Part shown: positions 26,601-35,559 of the stretch, one piece after another | Layout of the letters: every line of letters starts with the position of its first letter | Numbering within the stretch: the stretch's first letter is position 1 | From: Oscillospiraceae bacterium | GTDB lineage: Bacteria > Bacillota > Clostridia > Oscillospirales > CAG-382 | Assembly: GCA_015063885.1 (NCBI GenBank) | Contig: SVTH01000012.1 | Coordinates: 1-64,000, forward strand | Direction: 5' to 3' | DNA: 64,000 nucleotides | The notes under the pieces: model-generated | Told to the model about the DNA's origin: nothing | Seen by the model: the letters and a program-made list of their open reading frames with translations, nothing else | Database searches by the model: none | Made by a program: the position numbers and the translations under genes

Positions 26601-26912
26601 CTAATCCGTCTCCGTTTCACCTTTACTCCCCTCCTTTGCCTGCTTGATCAGATTTTTCACGTACACACTGCACGCCGCGGCCAGCACCCCCTGGGTAAAG
26701 GCGGAAAACAGCAGGGTCAGGCAATTCTCCCATGTGCCGATCCCCTGCCCCGCCAGATAGGCGAAGGACAGTCCGCACCCTGCGATGCACAGGATATAGG
26801 GGATCAGCCAATCCTTCACGGGGCTCTTTTTCAGAATGCTTCCCAGGCAATACAGCACGGGCACCAGCACCAAAAGCTCGGGGCGAAGATAGTCGGCGAT
26901 CTCAAAGGTCAT
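26601..26912 (-). CDS. Phage holin, Hol44-like
   Basis: A 103-residue membrane protein. It starts with IADYLRPELLVLVPVLYCLG, then KKSPVKDWLIPYILCIAGC, a third hydrophobic stretch TQGVLAAACSVYVKNLIKQA, and a charged tail. This matches the Hol44/Phage_holin_5-type holins of Firmicute phages. Holins make pores for lysis. No endolysin gene is present in the operon. It sits 15 bases after the stop of the coiled-coil gene. Confidence 0.8.
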   Translation of the reverse strand: MTFEIADYLRPELLVLVPVLYCLGSILKKSPVKDWLIPYILCIAGCGLSFAYLAGQGIGTWENCLTLLFSAFTQGVLAAACSVYVKNLIKQAKEGSKGETETD

Positions 26913-26927
26913 ATCCTTCCCCTCCTT

Positions 26928-28043
26928 TTAAGACGGATCCAAGGCAGTCCCCAGGCCGTAGGCCTCGGGATCCTTCTCGACGGTCTTGTAGAATTCCTCC
27001 AGCTCGTTGCGGTAGCCCATGTTCCACATGGCTCTTTCGAACATCTCCTTGTCCCTGCTGTTGCGGTACAGGAAGACGAACTGCATGAACAACGCCTGCT
27101 GGCCGGAAAGCCTGTCGCTTTCCTCGGGGGTGTACCCCGTGGAGCGGTACAGACGGTAATAGCGGTCGTAGTATTGGTCGAAAGCCTCCACGGAGCGCTT
27201 CTGCAGATCCTCCATGCCGTAATCCGCATCCTGGCGGTAATCCGGGCGGTAGCCCAGGGAGCGGAGGTTCAGCATCAGCTCACGCAGATAGTCTTCGGAG
27301 AAATTGTGGGCCTCCGTGAGACGGGTGAGCAGAGCCTCCGTTGCCTCCTGCTGGGCGATACTCCCGATGACCCCCTCCTCCCCTGTGGCGGAGACCAGCT
27401 GCTTGGCAAGCTCCTTGGCGGAGATCTCGGGGGTGTAGGGCAGCGGTGCTTCCTCCTTCTTTGCCGTCAGCTTTTTGGCGTGCTCCGCCAACAGCTTTGC
27501 CTTTTGGGAGAAGCTTTTTCCCGTCAGATCCGGCAAAGGGAGCTCTTCTGCGGGAGACTCCGTCTCCTGCTGTGCCTCCTCCTGCCGTAAAGCGGAGGCG
27601 AACGCCAGCTTCATATCCGCAAGCTTCTCTGCGGAATTGCTTTTTTCTTTTGCATAGGCCAGCTCCAGTTGGTTTTTGGTGTTGGCACGGCGGGTGTCCA
27701 GGTCGGAGGCCGCCTTGGCGGCGTTGTCCTCCAGCTCCGCCAGCCTGCCTCTCAGGTCCAGCGCCAGGTCCAGGCTGGTCTGAGCGTTCTCCCCGGAAAA
27801 CGCCAGCCCCCGGGAGGCCAGGGTACGGTCCAGATCCCGCTCCGTCTTCATGGTGTCCACCACCGCTTGGTTTTTGCTTGCCCGGGTCTCCTTTTCCAGC
27901 TGTTGCTTTTGGGCGCGATATTCCGCCTCGGCGTTGGCCTTCGCCTGCTCGTACAGCCCCGCAAGCTCCTGCTGTGCCGCAGAGTAGCCGTCCAAGGCCG
28001 CCTTGGCTTCCGCAAGCCAGGTGTTATACTCCTTTTCTTTCAT
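26928..28043 (-). CDS. Phage-like coiled-coil structural protein
   Basis: A 371-residue, highly charged protein. Residues 1-160 are a long Ala/Glu/Lys-rich coiled coil (AGLYEQAKANAEAEYRAQKQ), followed by a flexible region and a helical C-terminal domain rich in Tyr (AFDQYYDRYYRLYRS). In this position P22-like phages have the tail needle and ejection proteins, so it could be an internal or needle-type protein. That is by position only. It overlaps the 3' end of the propeller-like gene by 20 bases. Confidence 0.7.
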   Translation of the reverse strand: MKEKEYNTWLAEAKAALDGYSAAQQELAGLYEQAKANAEAEYRAQKQQLEKETRASKNQAVVDTMKTERDLDRTLASRGLAFSGENAQTSLDLALDLRGRLAELEDNAAKAASDLDTRRANTKNQLELAYAKEKSNSAEKLADMKLAFASALRQEEAQQETESPAEELPLPDLTGKSFSQKAKLLAEHAKKLTAKKEEAPLPYTPEISAKELAKQLVSATGEEGVIGSIAQQEATEALLTRLTEAHNFSEDYLRELMLNLRSLGYRPDYRQDADYGMEDLQKRSVEAFDQYYDRYYRLYRSTGYTPEESDRLSGQQALFMQFVFLYRNSRDKEMFERAMWNMGYRNELEEFYKTVEKDPEAYGLGTALDPS

Positions 28044-29730
28044 AGCGTCCTTTCCTTCCGTAGACCATGGTCACGGAAATAAGTTCAGTTTGTGCGTCGT
28101 CCTGCTCCTGCAGGTACAGCTTGGTGCGGGAGCTTCTCTGCGCCCCCGTGCGAATGTGAAGGTCCAAAAGCCCCGCCTCCTCGTGAGCGGGCGCCAGCAC
28201 GACCCCGTGCTCCAGCTCCTCTCCGTACAGCGCGTCCATCAGAGGCGCCCCCGCCGCGTAAAGCTCCAGGGAGATCTCCCTCAGCCGCTTCTGCCTGCCG
28301 TCTCCCCGCAAGGGCGTACAGGGGGTCTCCCAATAGGCGCGGAATTCTCCGTCCGCATCCCGCGAGGCGTCGGGATCCAAAAACAGGATCCTTTCCCCCC
28401 GGGAGAAGTACAGTTTCCCCTCGTATTCCGTCAGAAGATCCCCGCGGAAGCCGTCGTAGGCGTACCAGACTCCCAAAGCGTAGTTGTAGATGAACGCCTC
28501 CTCCCCGCAGATCAGGTAAAGCTCCCCTGCAAAACGGCAGTTGTAAAGCCGAACGTCCGTATAATCCCCCGTGGCAAGTACCCTTTTCAAGGACTTCTCC
28601 ACCGGGGAAGAGAAGCAGACGGCGTTCTTTTCGTTCTCCACCGCCGTGGAGCGCCAGCAATTCAGGCCGTCGGCGCATAGGGTCACGGGCTCGTTGTTCA
28701 TAATGCACCCCGCAAAGGGCAGCAGGCTCCCCTTCTCCCCGTTCAGGTTATACACCGGGAAGGAGCTGTAAAGATGCCCCTCCACGTCGGTCTGCAACCG
28801 GCAGTAGGAGTAGTACGCCCGCTCCTTGGTGAAGATCAGCTGGCGGTCGTACTGGGAGATGATGTCCGTGATGGGAGAGCTTCCGATCACCGTGTAGTTG
28901 TTCTCCGGGAAATATTCCGCCGAGGGTTGGCCGTCCGCCAGCTCGGAATGGAAGCGATAGGCGGGGTACGCCTCGTTCCCCCAGAGAAATACGTGACCGT
29001 CGGTGTCCCCTCCGAAAAGCATGACGCCGAAGGCCTTCAAGATCACGTCCCTGCGGTCTTTTCCCGTGTCGTAGGTGATCTCCAGGTTGTTCAGCCCCTT
29101 GGAAACAGGCTGCTCAAAGGTGATCTTGCCTGCGGCAAGGTCTGCGGTATATGCCAACGGGCAGGGCTCGCCGTGATAGGTCACCGCCGTGACGGCGGTC
29201 AGGTTCTGCTCCGGCAGGACGTAGGTTTGGGATTCCCCGTCGCAGGAAAACTGCGCCCTTCTCTTGGAGGTGAGCATATTCACGTCCTCAAAAGGGCTTC
29301 CGCCGCCGTCGGGAGAACAGCCGATGGCCACCAGCGGAATATAGCCCTCCACCTCCTCCACGCGGCTTCCGTCAAAGCGGTAATAGCCGTTTTCGTTCTT
29401 GATATACACCTTCCCCGCAAACTGGAACATGGCGTGCTTCCCCTGCCCCACTGCTCCCATGGAAACGGGAGTTTCCGTTTCGGGGGTCACGGCGTACAAA
29501 ACGCCTCCTGCGGTGTAGAGCAAATACTTCCGCCCGTTCAGGAACCCGCTCCAAAGCCCCGTGACCGTTTGGGGTGCGGTGAAGGCCACGGAGATCCCGG
29601 GGCGCTTTTTCAAGGTACGGTTTGCCGTCACACGGAAGTTCCGCATATCGGGGGAGCGGGAAAGGTCGGTGGAATAGACCTGTCCCTCGTCCAGCCCGCC
29701 GAAGGCGGAAAGGGTGATGCGCTCCTTCAT
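28024..29730 (-). CDS. Beta-propeller-like tail hub/DNA stabilisation protein
   Basis: A 568-residue beta-rich protein. It opens with ITLSAFGGLDEGQVYSTDLS and MRNFRVTANRTLKKRPGI, the usual opening of phage proteins related to P22 gp10 and similar tail-nozzle propellers. Repeats with aromatic/Gly strands follow (GFLNGRKYLLYTAGG, FAGKVYIKNENGYYRFDG). These proteins attach below the portal adaptor and plug packaged DNA. The start at 29730 overlaps the adaptor gene stop as ATGA and has GGAGGTG upstream. The gp10-like role is inferred from fold pattern and order. Confidence 0.72.
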   Translation of the reverse strand: MKERITLSAFGGLDEGQVYSTDLSRSPDMRNFRVTANRTLKKRPGISVAFTAPQTVTGLWSGFLNGRKYLLYTAGGVLYAVTPETETPVSMGAVGQGKHAMFQFAGKVYIKNENGYYRFDGSRVEEVEGYIPLVAIGCSPDGGGSPFEDVNMLTSKRRAQFSCDGESQTYVLPEQNLTAVTAVTYHGEPCPLAYTADLAAGKITFEQPVSKGLNNLEITYDTGKDRRDVILKAFGVMLFGGDTDGHVFLWGNEAYPAYRFHSELADGQPSAEYFPENNYTVIGSSPITDIISQYDRQLIFTKERAYYSYCRLQTDVEGHLYSSFPVYNLNGEKGSLLPFAGCIMNNEPVTLCADGLNCWRSTAVENEKNAVCFSSPVEKSLKRVLATGDYTDVRLYNCRFAGELYLICGEEAFIYNYALGVWYAYDGFRGDLLTEYEGKLYFSRGERILFLDPDASRDADGEFRAYWETPCTPLRGDGRQKRLREISLELYAAGAPLMDALYGEELEHGVVLAPAHEEAGLLDLHIRTGAQRSSRTKLYLQEQDDAQTELISVTMVYGRKGRYERKGV

Positions 29731-30122
29731 TGATACACCTCCAAAATGCTGTGGCGGTAGGAAGCGCCGTCCTGCAGCAAGCCCTTGGCGGCTTCCCTTG
29801 CGTGGAGGATGAGCAGATCGTAAAGCTCCCTGTCCTCCTCGGCAATGAGCAACGCCGCCAAGCGGTAGGGCAGTACGCAACGGCAGATGCCTTCGCACAG
29901 ATCCACCGTCTCCTCCAAGCCGTAAATGCGGGCATAGGGACGCTTCTGCCCCGTGAGACGCTCCTCAAGGGGATGCATCTCCCCCATCAGCACGTTCAAG
30001 ATCCCCACGGCACGGACGGAAAGGTCCGAAAGGTCCCCGGGCATCCGAGGCTCGCCGTCCCCGTCGCTTCCCCGCAGGGCGCAAAGATCCATGGCCTGCT
30101 CAAAAATTTCCTTTGCTTTCAA
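29727..30122 (-). CDS. Head-tail adaptor-like protein (P22 gp4 position)
   Basis: A 131-residue helical protein starting at TTG (30122), which has AGGAGG 9 bases upstream; the longer frame to 30170 has no ribosome site. It has the layout of phage head-completion adaptors: four to five amphipathic helices such as KEIFEQAMDLCALRG and YRLAALLIAEEDRELYDLLI. It lies between the coat genes and the propeller-like gene, as gp4 does in P22. Sequence signal is weak. Confidence 0.65.
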   Translation of the reverse strand: MKAKEIFEQAMDLCALRGSDGDGEPRMPGDLSDLSVRAVGILNVLMGEMHPLEERLTGQKRPYARIYGLEETVDLCEGICRCVLPYRLAALLIAEEDRELYDLLILHAREAAKGLLQDGASYRHSILEVYQ

Positions 30123-30185
30123 CCGATAGTTCCTCCTTTCCTGTGGAAAAGGGGCGGACAGCCTGCCCACCCCTTTCTCCCCTCA

Positions 30186-30536
30186 TCAATGATTGGTGAC
30201 GTAACGCTTCTTCAGCACGGCGGCCTTCAGACCTGTACAGCTGCCGAAGGTGAGGTGCATACAGCCGTCTGCCTGCATGACCTCCCCGGTGGAAACGGGG
30301 ATCATCTCCACACCGCCCTTGGGCACGGTGAAGGCGGGGATCAGCTTGGCGGAGGCATAGTCGCCGGGAGCCACGGTCACGGTGACGTCAGCACCGCATC
30401 CCGCAGTATCCAGCAACAGCAAAAGCTCCTCCTTGCAATCGGTGAGATCCACGGTGCACTCCCCCTGGGAAACGGTGTCAAAGGCCACCTGAGAAAGGGC
30501 GAAGTTCTTGTTTACGTAGGTTGCGTTCAAAGTCAT
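30186..30536 (-). CDS. Small capsid-associated protein, possible decoration protein
   Basis: A 116-residue mostly beta protein (FALSQVAFDTVSQGECTVDL, VTVTVAPGDYASAKLIPAFT). It follows the coat gene directly, where many phages have a decoration or head-stabilising protein. No family is recognised. It starts MTLNATYVNKNFA with a good ribosome site (AAAGGAG). Confidence 0.65.
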   Translation of the reverse strand: MTLNATYVNKNFALSQVAFDTVSQGECTVDLTDCKEELLLLLDTAGCGADVTVTVAPGDYASAKLIPAFTVPKGGVEMIPVSTGEVMQADGCMHLTFGSCTGLKAAVLKKRYVTNH

Positions 30537-30563
30537 ATCGTTTTTCTCCTTTCAGAAAACGGT

Positions 30564-31385
30564 TTATACGTTGGCGCCGTCGGTGACGGGACAGCAGATC
30601 AGCTCGTGGGGCTTGATGACCTTGGCACCAAAGACCAAACGGCCTCTCACCGCCTTATCGAAGGAGCCCTCCATGCGGTCGATGACCTGGGTCTCCAGAA
30701 CCTGCTCCGCGTAAGCGATGGCGGAGTAGGAGCCCGCCAGCATCATGGTCTTACCGTCCTTGGCGGCCAGCTGGTTGGAAACGAACACGTCACAGCCCAG
30801 CTCGTCGGTAAAGCCTACCGCACCGGTGCCGTTGACGCCGTTGTTGATCTGGAACTTGATGCCCGCCAAAAGCAGCTTGGACTTGATGAAGGGAGGCACC
30901 ACGATCCAGGTTCTGCCGTCGGGAACGTTTGCCTCCTCCAGCTTCTGCTTCATGGCGGTGATCACGGCGAGAACGTTCTCGGGAGTGACCTCGGTCTCCT
31001 CCATGGTCACGCCCGCATCGCCGTAAAGGCCGAAGACGTAGGCGTCCACCTGGTTGCGCAGCAGATAGCTGGCTCTCTTGGTCTGGCTGTCCGCAAGACC
31101 GATGGAGGAACGGAGCTCCTCAATGTCCTTCACCTTGAAGGAGAAGGCCTTGTCCTGGTCCACGTACAGAGTGGTGGCGTGGTCGTCGATGTCCTCGTAG
31201 GTCAGACTGCCGTCGTAGTCGTAAACGGAGGGATCGTTAAGGCCGATGAAGGTGACGGAATCCCCCTTGCTCTTGATGTCACCCACGAAGGCGGTGTTGC
31301 AGACGGTGTTCGCCAGCAGGTTGTCTTCGTTGGTGCGGATGATCTCCGCGCTGATGATCTTTTCAATGCTGTTGTAATTTGCCAT
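30564..31385 (-). CDS. Major capsid (coat) protein, HK97-fold type
   Basis: A 273-residue protein with the pattern of phage coat proteins in the P22/T7-like coat group: N-terminal helix (KIISAEIIRTNEDNLLANTV), FVGDIKSKGDSVTFIGLND, a long spine helix region (RASYLLRNQVDAYVFGLYGD), then RTWIVVPPFIKSKLLLAG and the C-terminal AYAEQVLETQVIDRMEGSFD plus VFGAKVIKPHEL. It is placed directly after the scaffold-like gene, as expected. The frame is intact with a good ribosome site. Confidence 0.85.
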   Translation of the reverse strand: MANYNSIEKIISAEIIRTNEDNLLANTVCNTAFVGDIKSKGDSVTFIGLNDPSVYDYDGSLTYEDIDDHATTLYVDQDKAFSFKVKDIEELRSSIGLADSQTKRASYLLRNQVDAYVFGLYGDAGVTMEETEVTPENVLAVITAMKQKLEEANVPDGRTWIVVPPFIKSKLLLAGIKFQINNGVNGTGAVGFTDELGCDVFVSNQLAAKDGKTMMLAGSYSAIAYAEQVLETQVIDRMEGSFDKAVRGRLVFGAKVIKPHELICCPVTDGANV

Positions 31386-31413
31386 TGTTTCCTTTCTCCT
31401 TTTTAAGTAGTGA

Positions 31414-31956
31414 TCACATTTTCCACTTTCTCATGGAATTGAGGATGTGCTTGTAGTTTTTCTTCACGTCCTTCTGGGACATTTTTTCCACCTCTTCACG
31501 GGTGAAGGAGGGCTCGGTGCTGCCCTCTCCCAGAGCGGGAGCACTTCTTTCCAGGTTGCCCCTGTTCACCGCATCGGCGCGGTCCCCCTTCTTGCCCTTG
31601 GTCATCAGGTAGTAGGCGTAGGCGTGGAGAAGATCTATGCCGGAGGCCACCTCCTGCCACACCTCCTCGGGGATCTCCCCGGCGGAAAGATCGGGGAACT
31701 GCTCACGGAAGGCGGCAATGTCCTTGTCCCTCGCCTCCGCTTCCGCCTGCTTGCGCTTGGCGTCTCTGCTCTCCTTGCGCAGAGCCTTGGCCTGCTCCAG
31801 CTCCGCCACCACGTTTTCCGGCAGACCGTCGGTGTCGATCATCGGGTCGCCGTAATCCTCACGGAGGCGCTCCAGGAAGTCCCCGATGCGCATCCCCATG
31901 CCGGACGCCAGGTCGTACACCGCGTCCAGCACCATTTCGTTGTTTACAATCTTCAT
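31414..31956 (-). CDS. Capsid scaffolding-like protein
   Basis: A 180-residue acidic/basic helical protein with a long coiled coil (ENVVAELEQAKALRKESRDA, KRKQAEAEARDKDIAAF) and a basic C-terminal end (KDVKKNYKHILNSMRKWKM). Scaffold proteins typically have a basic C-terminal helix-turn-helix that binds coat protein. It lies between portal and coat genes and overlaps the portal stop by 4 bases. The role follows from position and composition. Confidence 0.72.
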   Translation of the reverse strand: MKIVNNEMVLDAVYDLASGMGMRIGDFLERLREDYGDPMIDTDGLPENVVAELEQAKALRKESRDAKRKQAEAEARDKDIAAFREQFPDLSAGEIPEEVWQEVASGIDLLHAYAYYLMTKGKKGDRADAVNRGNLERSAPALGEGSTEPSFTREEVEKMSQKDVKKNYKHILNSMRKWKM

Positions 31957-33524
31957 GTCAGATTCCTTTCTTTTGGATGGATGAGCGCCTGTGCCTCCTC
32001 CGCAGACTTGATCTCCTCCAACAGCTCCCGCTTTTTGGGGATCAGCTCGTCGGGAAGGCGCTCTAAGTATTGGGACATGGTGATCTTACCCAGCTTCAGC
32101 AGGTTGTCCAGGGTGTTCAGGGTGGACACCTCCGACCAGTAACTGCCGCCGCCCACGTCCACGCGGCAGCCGTACAGCTTGTCCTTCTGTGAGGACATCA
32201 TAAAAGGCAGGTACTCGATCTTGCCCTCTTCCCCCACGGGCACCAGACGGGCGTCGTCGTAGTAGGCGAAGAGGAAATCCAGCCATACCAGTCCGATATC
32301 CTCCACGAACTGGTAAAGGGCCCTCTTCACCCCCTCCAAGGGCACGGAAGAGCTCTTCTGCAACGCCAGAATGGCGGAGGTGTTTGTGGGAAGCACGTCC
32401 CCCAATGCGGTGTCCGTAGCCCCCATAAACTCCTTGGTGGCGGAGATGGCCAGGTTGATCACGTCCAGCATGCCGGACTGCATCTGCCCGGAGGACAGCA
32501 CCTTCGCCACGCTTTCCACGGGACCGTTCACCGCCACCGCCTCCCCCACGCGGTTGGACCACTGGTCGATCACCGTGGAGTCGTACACCACCTTGGAAAA
32601 AGCGGTGTCCATCATGTGCTTCATCACCATGGCAAAGCTCTTGTTGATGAAGATCTGGTTCTCGATGAGCCCCGTGGCCACCCCCTGGCCGTGCCAGGAG
32701 TTCTTCACGGGGGTCCAGTTCATCACCGCCACGGGATAGCGGGAAAGTCCCAGGTCCGTTTCCTCCTTGATGACGGCGTTCTTGGTGGATTTGCGGAAGC
32801 GTACCCTGCCGTCCTCCCCCTTCCAAAGCTTGATGAGGGAGATACAGCGGGTGTTTTCCAGCTCCTTCTTGGCCAGGTCGCCGCTTTCATAGGCAGTCTC
32901 GTCGTCGGGAAGGATCTTACGGATCTCCTCCTCGCTTCTGCCGTTCTGCGCGGCCTGGGCACGGAGCTCCTCCACCGTCTCCCGCATGGAGATGAGGATG
33001 TAGGGCTGCTTTTCCACGTTCTTGCTGTTGGGATTGCCGAAGAACACGTTGGTGTTGTCCACCAGCACGCTGACGAAATCCCCGGTAAAGTCCTGCCCGG
33101 TACGCACCGAGGGATCCCAGTAGGTGTAGCACACCGCATCTCCCGTAATGGCGGCGTCCCGCAAGGCGCTTGCCAGCAAGGCGTCCATTTTCTGCTTATC
33201 CCAGCGGAAATCCGCAATGCGGTTCAGCTTTTCCGTGGTGTCGGATTCCGCCTTGCCGCTTTGGGTGCCTACGGGCATCTCCGAAGAGAAGCGGAGCTTC
33301 ACCGCTCCTGCCAGCACCGAGGAGGTAAAGAAATCAATGATACGGCGGAAGATGTTGAACACCGGGGTGGGCAAGCCACCCGCCTGAATACCGTCCCACT
33401 GATCCCCGCGGTAGAACCGCTCGTTGGTGTTGACTTTATCGTAAAGTCCAATGGAATAGTGATATTCCTTGCCCTTTTCGTAGAGATCCCACTCCTGCGT
33501 AAAGGGCTTTTGTTTTCGGAACAT
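31953..33524 (-). CDS. Phage portal protein
   Basis: A 523-residue portal protein. It shows N-terminal NERFYRGDQWDG and TPVFNIFRRIIDFFTSSVLA, the stem/clip region with KLWKGEDGRVRFRKS, and a C-terminal region with VLPTNTSAILALQKSSSVPLE. The portal forms the dodecameric DNA gate at one capsid vertex and binds the terminase. It starts 17 bases after the terminase stop and overlaps the scaffold gene. Confidence 0.88.
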   Translation of the reverse strand: MFRKQKPFTQEWDLYEKGKEYHYSIGLYDKVNTNERFYRGDQWDGIQAGGLPTPVFNIFRRIIDFFTSSVLAGAVKLRFSSEMPVGTQSGKAESDTTEKLNRIADFRWDKQKMDALLASALRDAAITGDAVCYTYWDPSVRTGQDFTGDFVSVLVDNTNVFFGNPNSKNVEKQPYILISMRETVEELRAQAAQNGRSEEEIRKILPDDETAYESGDLAKKELENTRCISLIKLWKGEDGRVRFRKSTKNAVIKEETDLGLSRYPVAVMNWTPVKNSWHGQGVATGLIENQIFINKSFAMVMKHMMDTAFSKVVYDSTVIDQWSNRVGEAVAVNGPVESVAKVLSSGQMQSGMLDVINLAISATKEFMGATDTALGDVLPTNTSAILALQKSSSVPLEGVKRALYQFVEDIGLVWLDFLFAYYDDARLVPVGEEGKIEYLPFMMSSQKDKLYGCRVDVGGGSYWSEVSTLNTLDNLLKLGKITMSQYLERLPDELIPKKRELLEEIKSAEEAQALIHPKERNLT

Positions 33525-33541
33525 AGTCGTTTGTCTCCTTG

Positions 33542-34897
33542 TTAATATGCGATGAATTGTCCGTACCCCTCCTCTGCGGGCGGCTTCTCAAAGGTATACA
33601 GTCCGCTTCGGAAGGGCACGGAGGGCGGAACGGGCTTGGGCACACGGGACATCAGCCCGTACCGCAACGCCTCGGGAGCGTGGGTCAGCTCGTGAGGGGT
33701 GTCCGCCGCGTCCTCGATGACGTTGGGGTCGAACCTCAACAGGGGCAGGGTGCGGATGAGATTTTTGCAGGAGCGGAAGATCACCAGACCGGGCGTTCCG
33801 TCCTCCCGTCGGCGGAGATACTCCCGTATGACCCGCCAGCCCGGGATGCGGGCGTTGTTGGCTTTCACCAAACGGCTCACTCCCGCTTTGTGCAAAAGGT
33901 CAAATCCGCTTTTTCCGCTGTCCTGCCTGCGGTTCCAAAGGTCGGGAGATGCGGCGGTGTAGCGGATGCTTCCCTCCTCGGGGGTGGCGGAAACGATGCG
34001 GGTTCCCGCCTCCGAAAGGATGAGGTCCTTCTCGTACAGCTCCCGATACACGTATACCGTGCCGTCCCCCGCCACCGCAAACCAAAGGCAGGCGGTCATG
34101 TCCAGCCCGTAATCCAAGCCCCGGAAGCGGATCCACTCCTTCGGAAGCTCAAAATCCGTGCAGGTGTGGAGCTCCGGGTCGAATTCCGGGAAGAACGCCC
34201 CCTCGAAGGCGTTCCAATCCCCATAGAGCATGGCCTTCCGCCGTGCTTCCGGCAGTGCCATCAGGGTGCGGACGTATTCCGGATCCCGCTCCATGAGAAA
34301 GGTGTTGTCGAAGACCAGGCTTTTGATCATGGTATAGTCCTCCGCCCGTTCCCCGGTGCGGTAGCATTTATCCACGAACAAGCGCTTCACCCAGTCGTGT
34401 CCCACGCCCCCCGGATTGCAGGTGAAATACATTCTGGGGCGGAAGGGCACCGTCATCTGTCCCGAGTAGCGGTTGCTTTCCGTCAAAGCGGAAAACTGCC
34501 GCTCGGTAAAATGGGTGGCCTCCTCCAGCCCGATGACCTCGTAGGCCTGCCCCTGGAACTGGAGCACGTCGTTTTCCGTGTCACAGTAGCCCAGCCGGAT
34601 ACGGGAGCCGTTGGGGAACCGAAATTCCTTCTCGGCAGAGGCGTATCTTGCCACCCCGTCCAGCAGGGATAGCAAGGGAAACAAATGGTTTTCTCTCAGC
34701 TCTCCCAAGGTTCTGCGCAGCAACAGGATCTGGATCCCGTCGTAGCCCAGGGCCAGCAGCACCAGCTTCATTCGCATCGCCCAGCTCTTGCCCCCGCCCC
34801 GCGCTCCACCGTAGGCGGTATAGCGAGCCGTGGATTCAAAGAAGAGCTGCTGCTTGGGGTTGGGAGAGATGAGGATCTCCTTGGTTGCGTCCGTCAC
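33542..34897 (-). CDS. Terminase large subunit
   Basis: A 451-residue TerL. The ATPase has a deviant Walker A, GGARGGGKS (residues 30-38), and Walker B in YEVIGLEEATHF. The nuclease domain (from about residue 265) contains RGLDYGLDMTACLWFAV with the first acidic metal ligand. The family cuts and pumps phage DNA into the prohead, using the portal. The ATG overlaps the TerS stop by 4 bases. The full length and motifs suggest an active enzyme. Confidence 0.92.
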   Translation of the reverse strand: MTDATKEILISPNPKQQLFFESTARYTAYGGARGGGKSWAMRMKLVLLALGYDGIQILLLRRTLGELRENHLFPLLSLLDGVARYASAEKEFRFPNGSRIRLGYCDTENDVLQFQGQAYEVIGLEEATHFTERQFSALTESNRYSGQMTVPFRPRMYFTCNPGGVGHDWVKRLFVDKCYRTGERAEDYTMIKSLVFDNTFLMERDPEYVRTLMALPEARRKAMLYGDWNAFEGAFFPEFDPELHTCTDFELPKEWIRFRGLDYGLDMTACLWFAVAGDGTVYVYRELYEKDLILSEAGTRIVSATPEEGSIRYTAASPDLWNRRQDSGKSGFDLLHKAGVSRLVKANNARIPGWRVIREYLRRREDGTPGLVIFRSCKNLIRTLPLLRFDPNVIEDAADTPHELTHAPEALRYGLMSRVPKPVPPSVPFRSGLYTFEKPPAEEGYGQFIAY

Positions 34898-35307
34898 TTT
34901 GCCCAGTCCTCCGCCCTGCCCCGAAAGATCACCGTGGGCACAGAGCCATCTTGTTGCTCCTCCGGTCGGTCTCTGTACCCGTGGTTGTTCTTCAGGTCAA
35001 AAGAAAGCACTGCGGCGGGGAGCTTCCCTCGGAACGCCAGCTGCTTCTTGATCTTGGCAATGCGGTTCCATGCCCGCCGCAATAAGGTACCGTAGGTCTT
35101 ATGCTCCGAAAGAGCGATGAGATCCTTACGGGTGACCCCCAAATAATCCGCCAAGCCTTCAATATCAGCCACCTCCCCGCTGGAGGGAAGATATTCTTCA
35201 AAATACCGCTCCAGCTTTTCCTTGCAGTCCTTTCCCGAGGTGAACACCCGAACCGCCGTCTTCGCGGTCGGGGTGTCCCTCTGCGGGTCCTTGGTGTTAG
35301 TTTCCAT
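34894..35307 (-). CDS. Terminase small subunit-like protein
   Basis: A 137-residue protein. An unstructured N-terminus is followed by a helix-turn-helix-like segment (EGLADYLGVTRKDLIALSEH) and a C-terminal helical part with LKNNHGYRDR, a motif frequent in small terminase subunits. The ATG at 35307 has GGAGG at 6 bases; the ATG at 35313 would have none. It is the first gene of the phage-like operon and overlaps TerL by 4 bases. Confidence 0.82.
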   Translation of the reverse strand: METNTKDPQRDTPTAKTAVRVFTSGKDCKEKLERYFEEYLPSSGEVADIEGLADYLGVTRKDLIALSEHKTYGTLLRRAWNRIAKIKKQLAFRGKLPAAVLSFDLKNNHGYRDRPEEQQDGSVPTVIFRGRAEDWAK

Positions 35308-35357
35308 AGGCATCCTCCTTTCTTTGTTTCCCTTGGCCTTTCGCCTTCGACGGGATC

Positions 35358-35386
35358 ATCTTACCACGCAATTTTTAAAATGTCAT
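35358..35386 (-). promoter_or_regulatory. Promoter of the phage-like operon
   Basis: On the minus strand: ATGACA, 17 bp, TAAGAT, about 50 bases before TerS. It looks like a normal host sigma-A promoter. No phage repressor site is recognised. Confidence 0.65.
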
Positions 35387-35391
35387 CTCGT

Positions 35392-35435
35392 TTTTTTCCG
35401 AAGAAAATCCCGCTTTTTTCCAAAGAAAATCCCGC
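35392..35435. repeat. Two 22-bp tandem units upstream of the phage-like operon
   Basis: Two adjacent copies of TTTTTTCCxAAGAAAATCCC plus GC differ by a single base. They lie between the divergent promoters of the phage-like operon and the GH73 gene and could bind a regulator. Confidence 0.85.
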
Positions 35436-35498
35436 AAAAGTCCACGCAGACCACAAAATTTACATATTTTGCCAATAAAATATATTTTCTGCCACATG

Positions 35499-35528
35499 TT
35501 GACAACCTTCCCTCCCCTATGGTATAAT
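35499..35528 (+). promoter_or_regulatory. Promoter of the GH73/dockerin gene
   Basis: Perfect TTGACA and TATAAT are separated by 18 bp. This is one of the strongest promoters in the window. Confidence 0.9.
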
Positions 35529-35559
35529 GGGTCTGTAAAAACAGAAATGAGGAATCTTC

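Noticed and set aside
35308..35559. Phage repressor/lysogeny switch between TerS and the GH73 gene
   Set aside because: Only promoters and a 22-bp tandem pair are present; there is no repressor gene or clear operator set.
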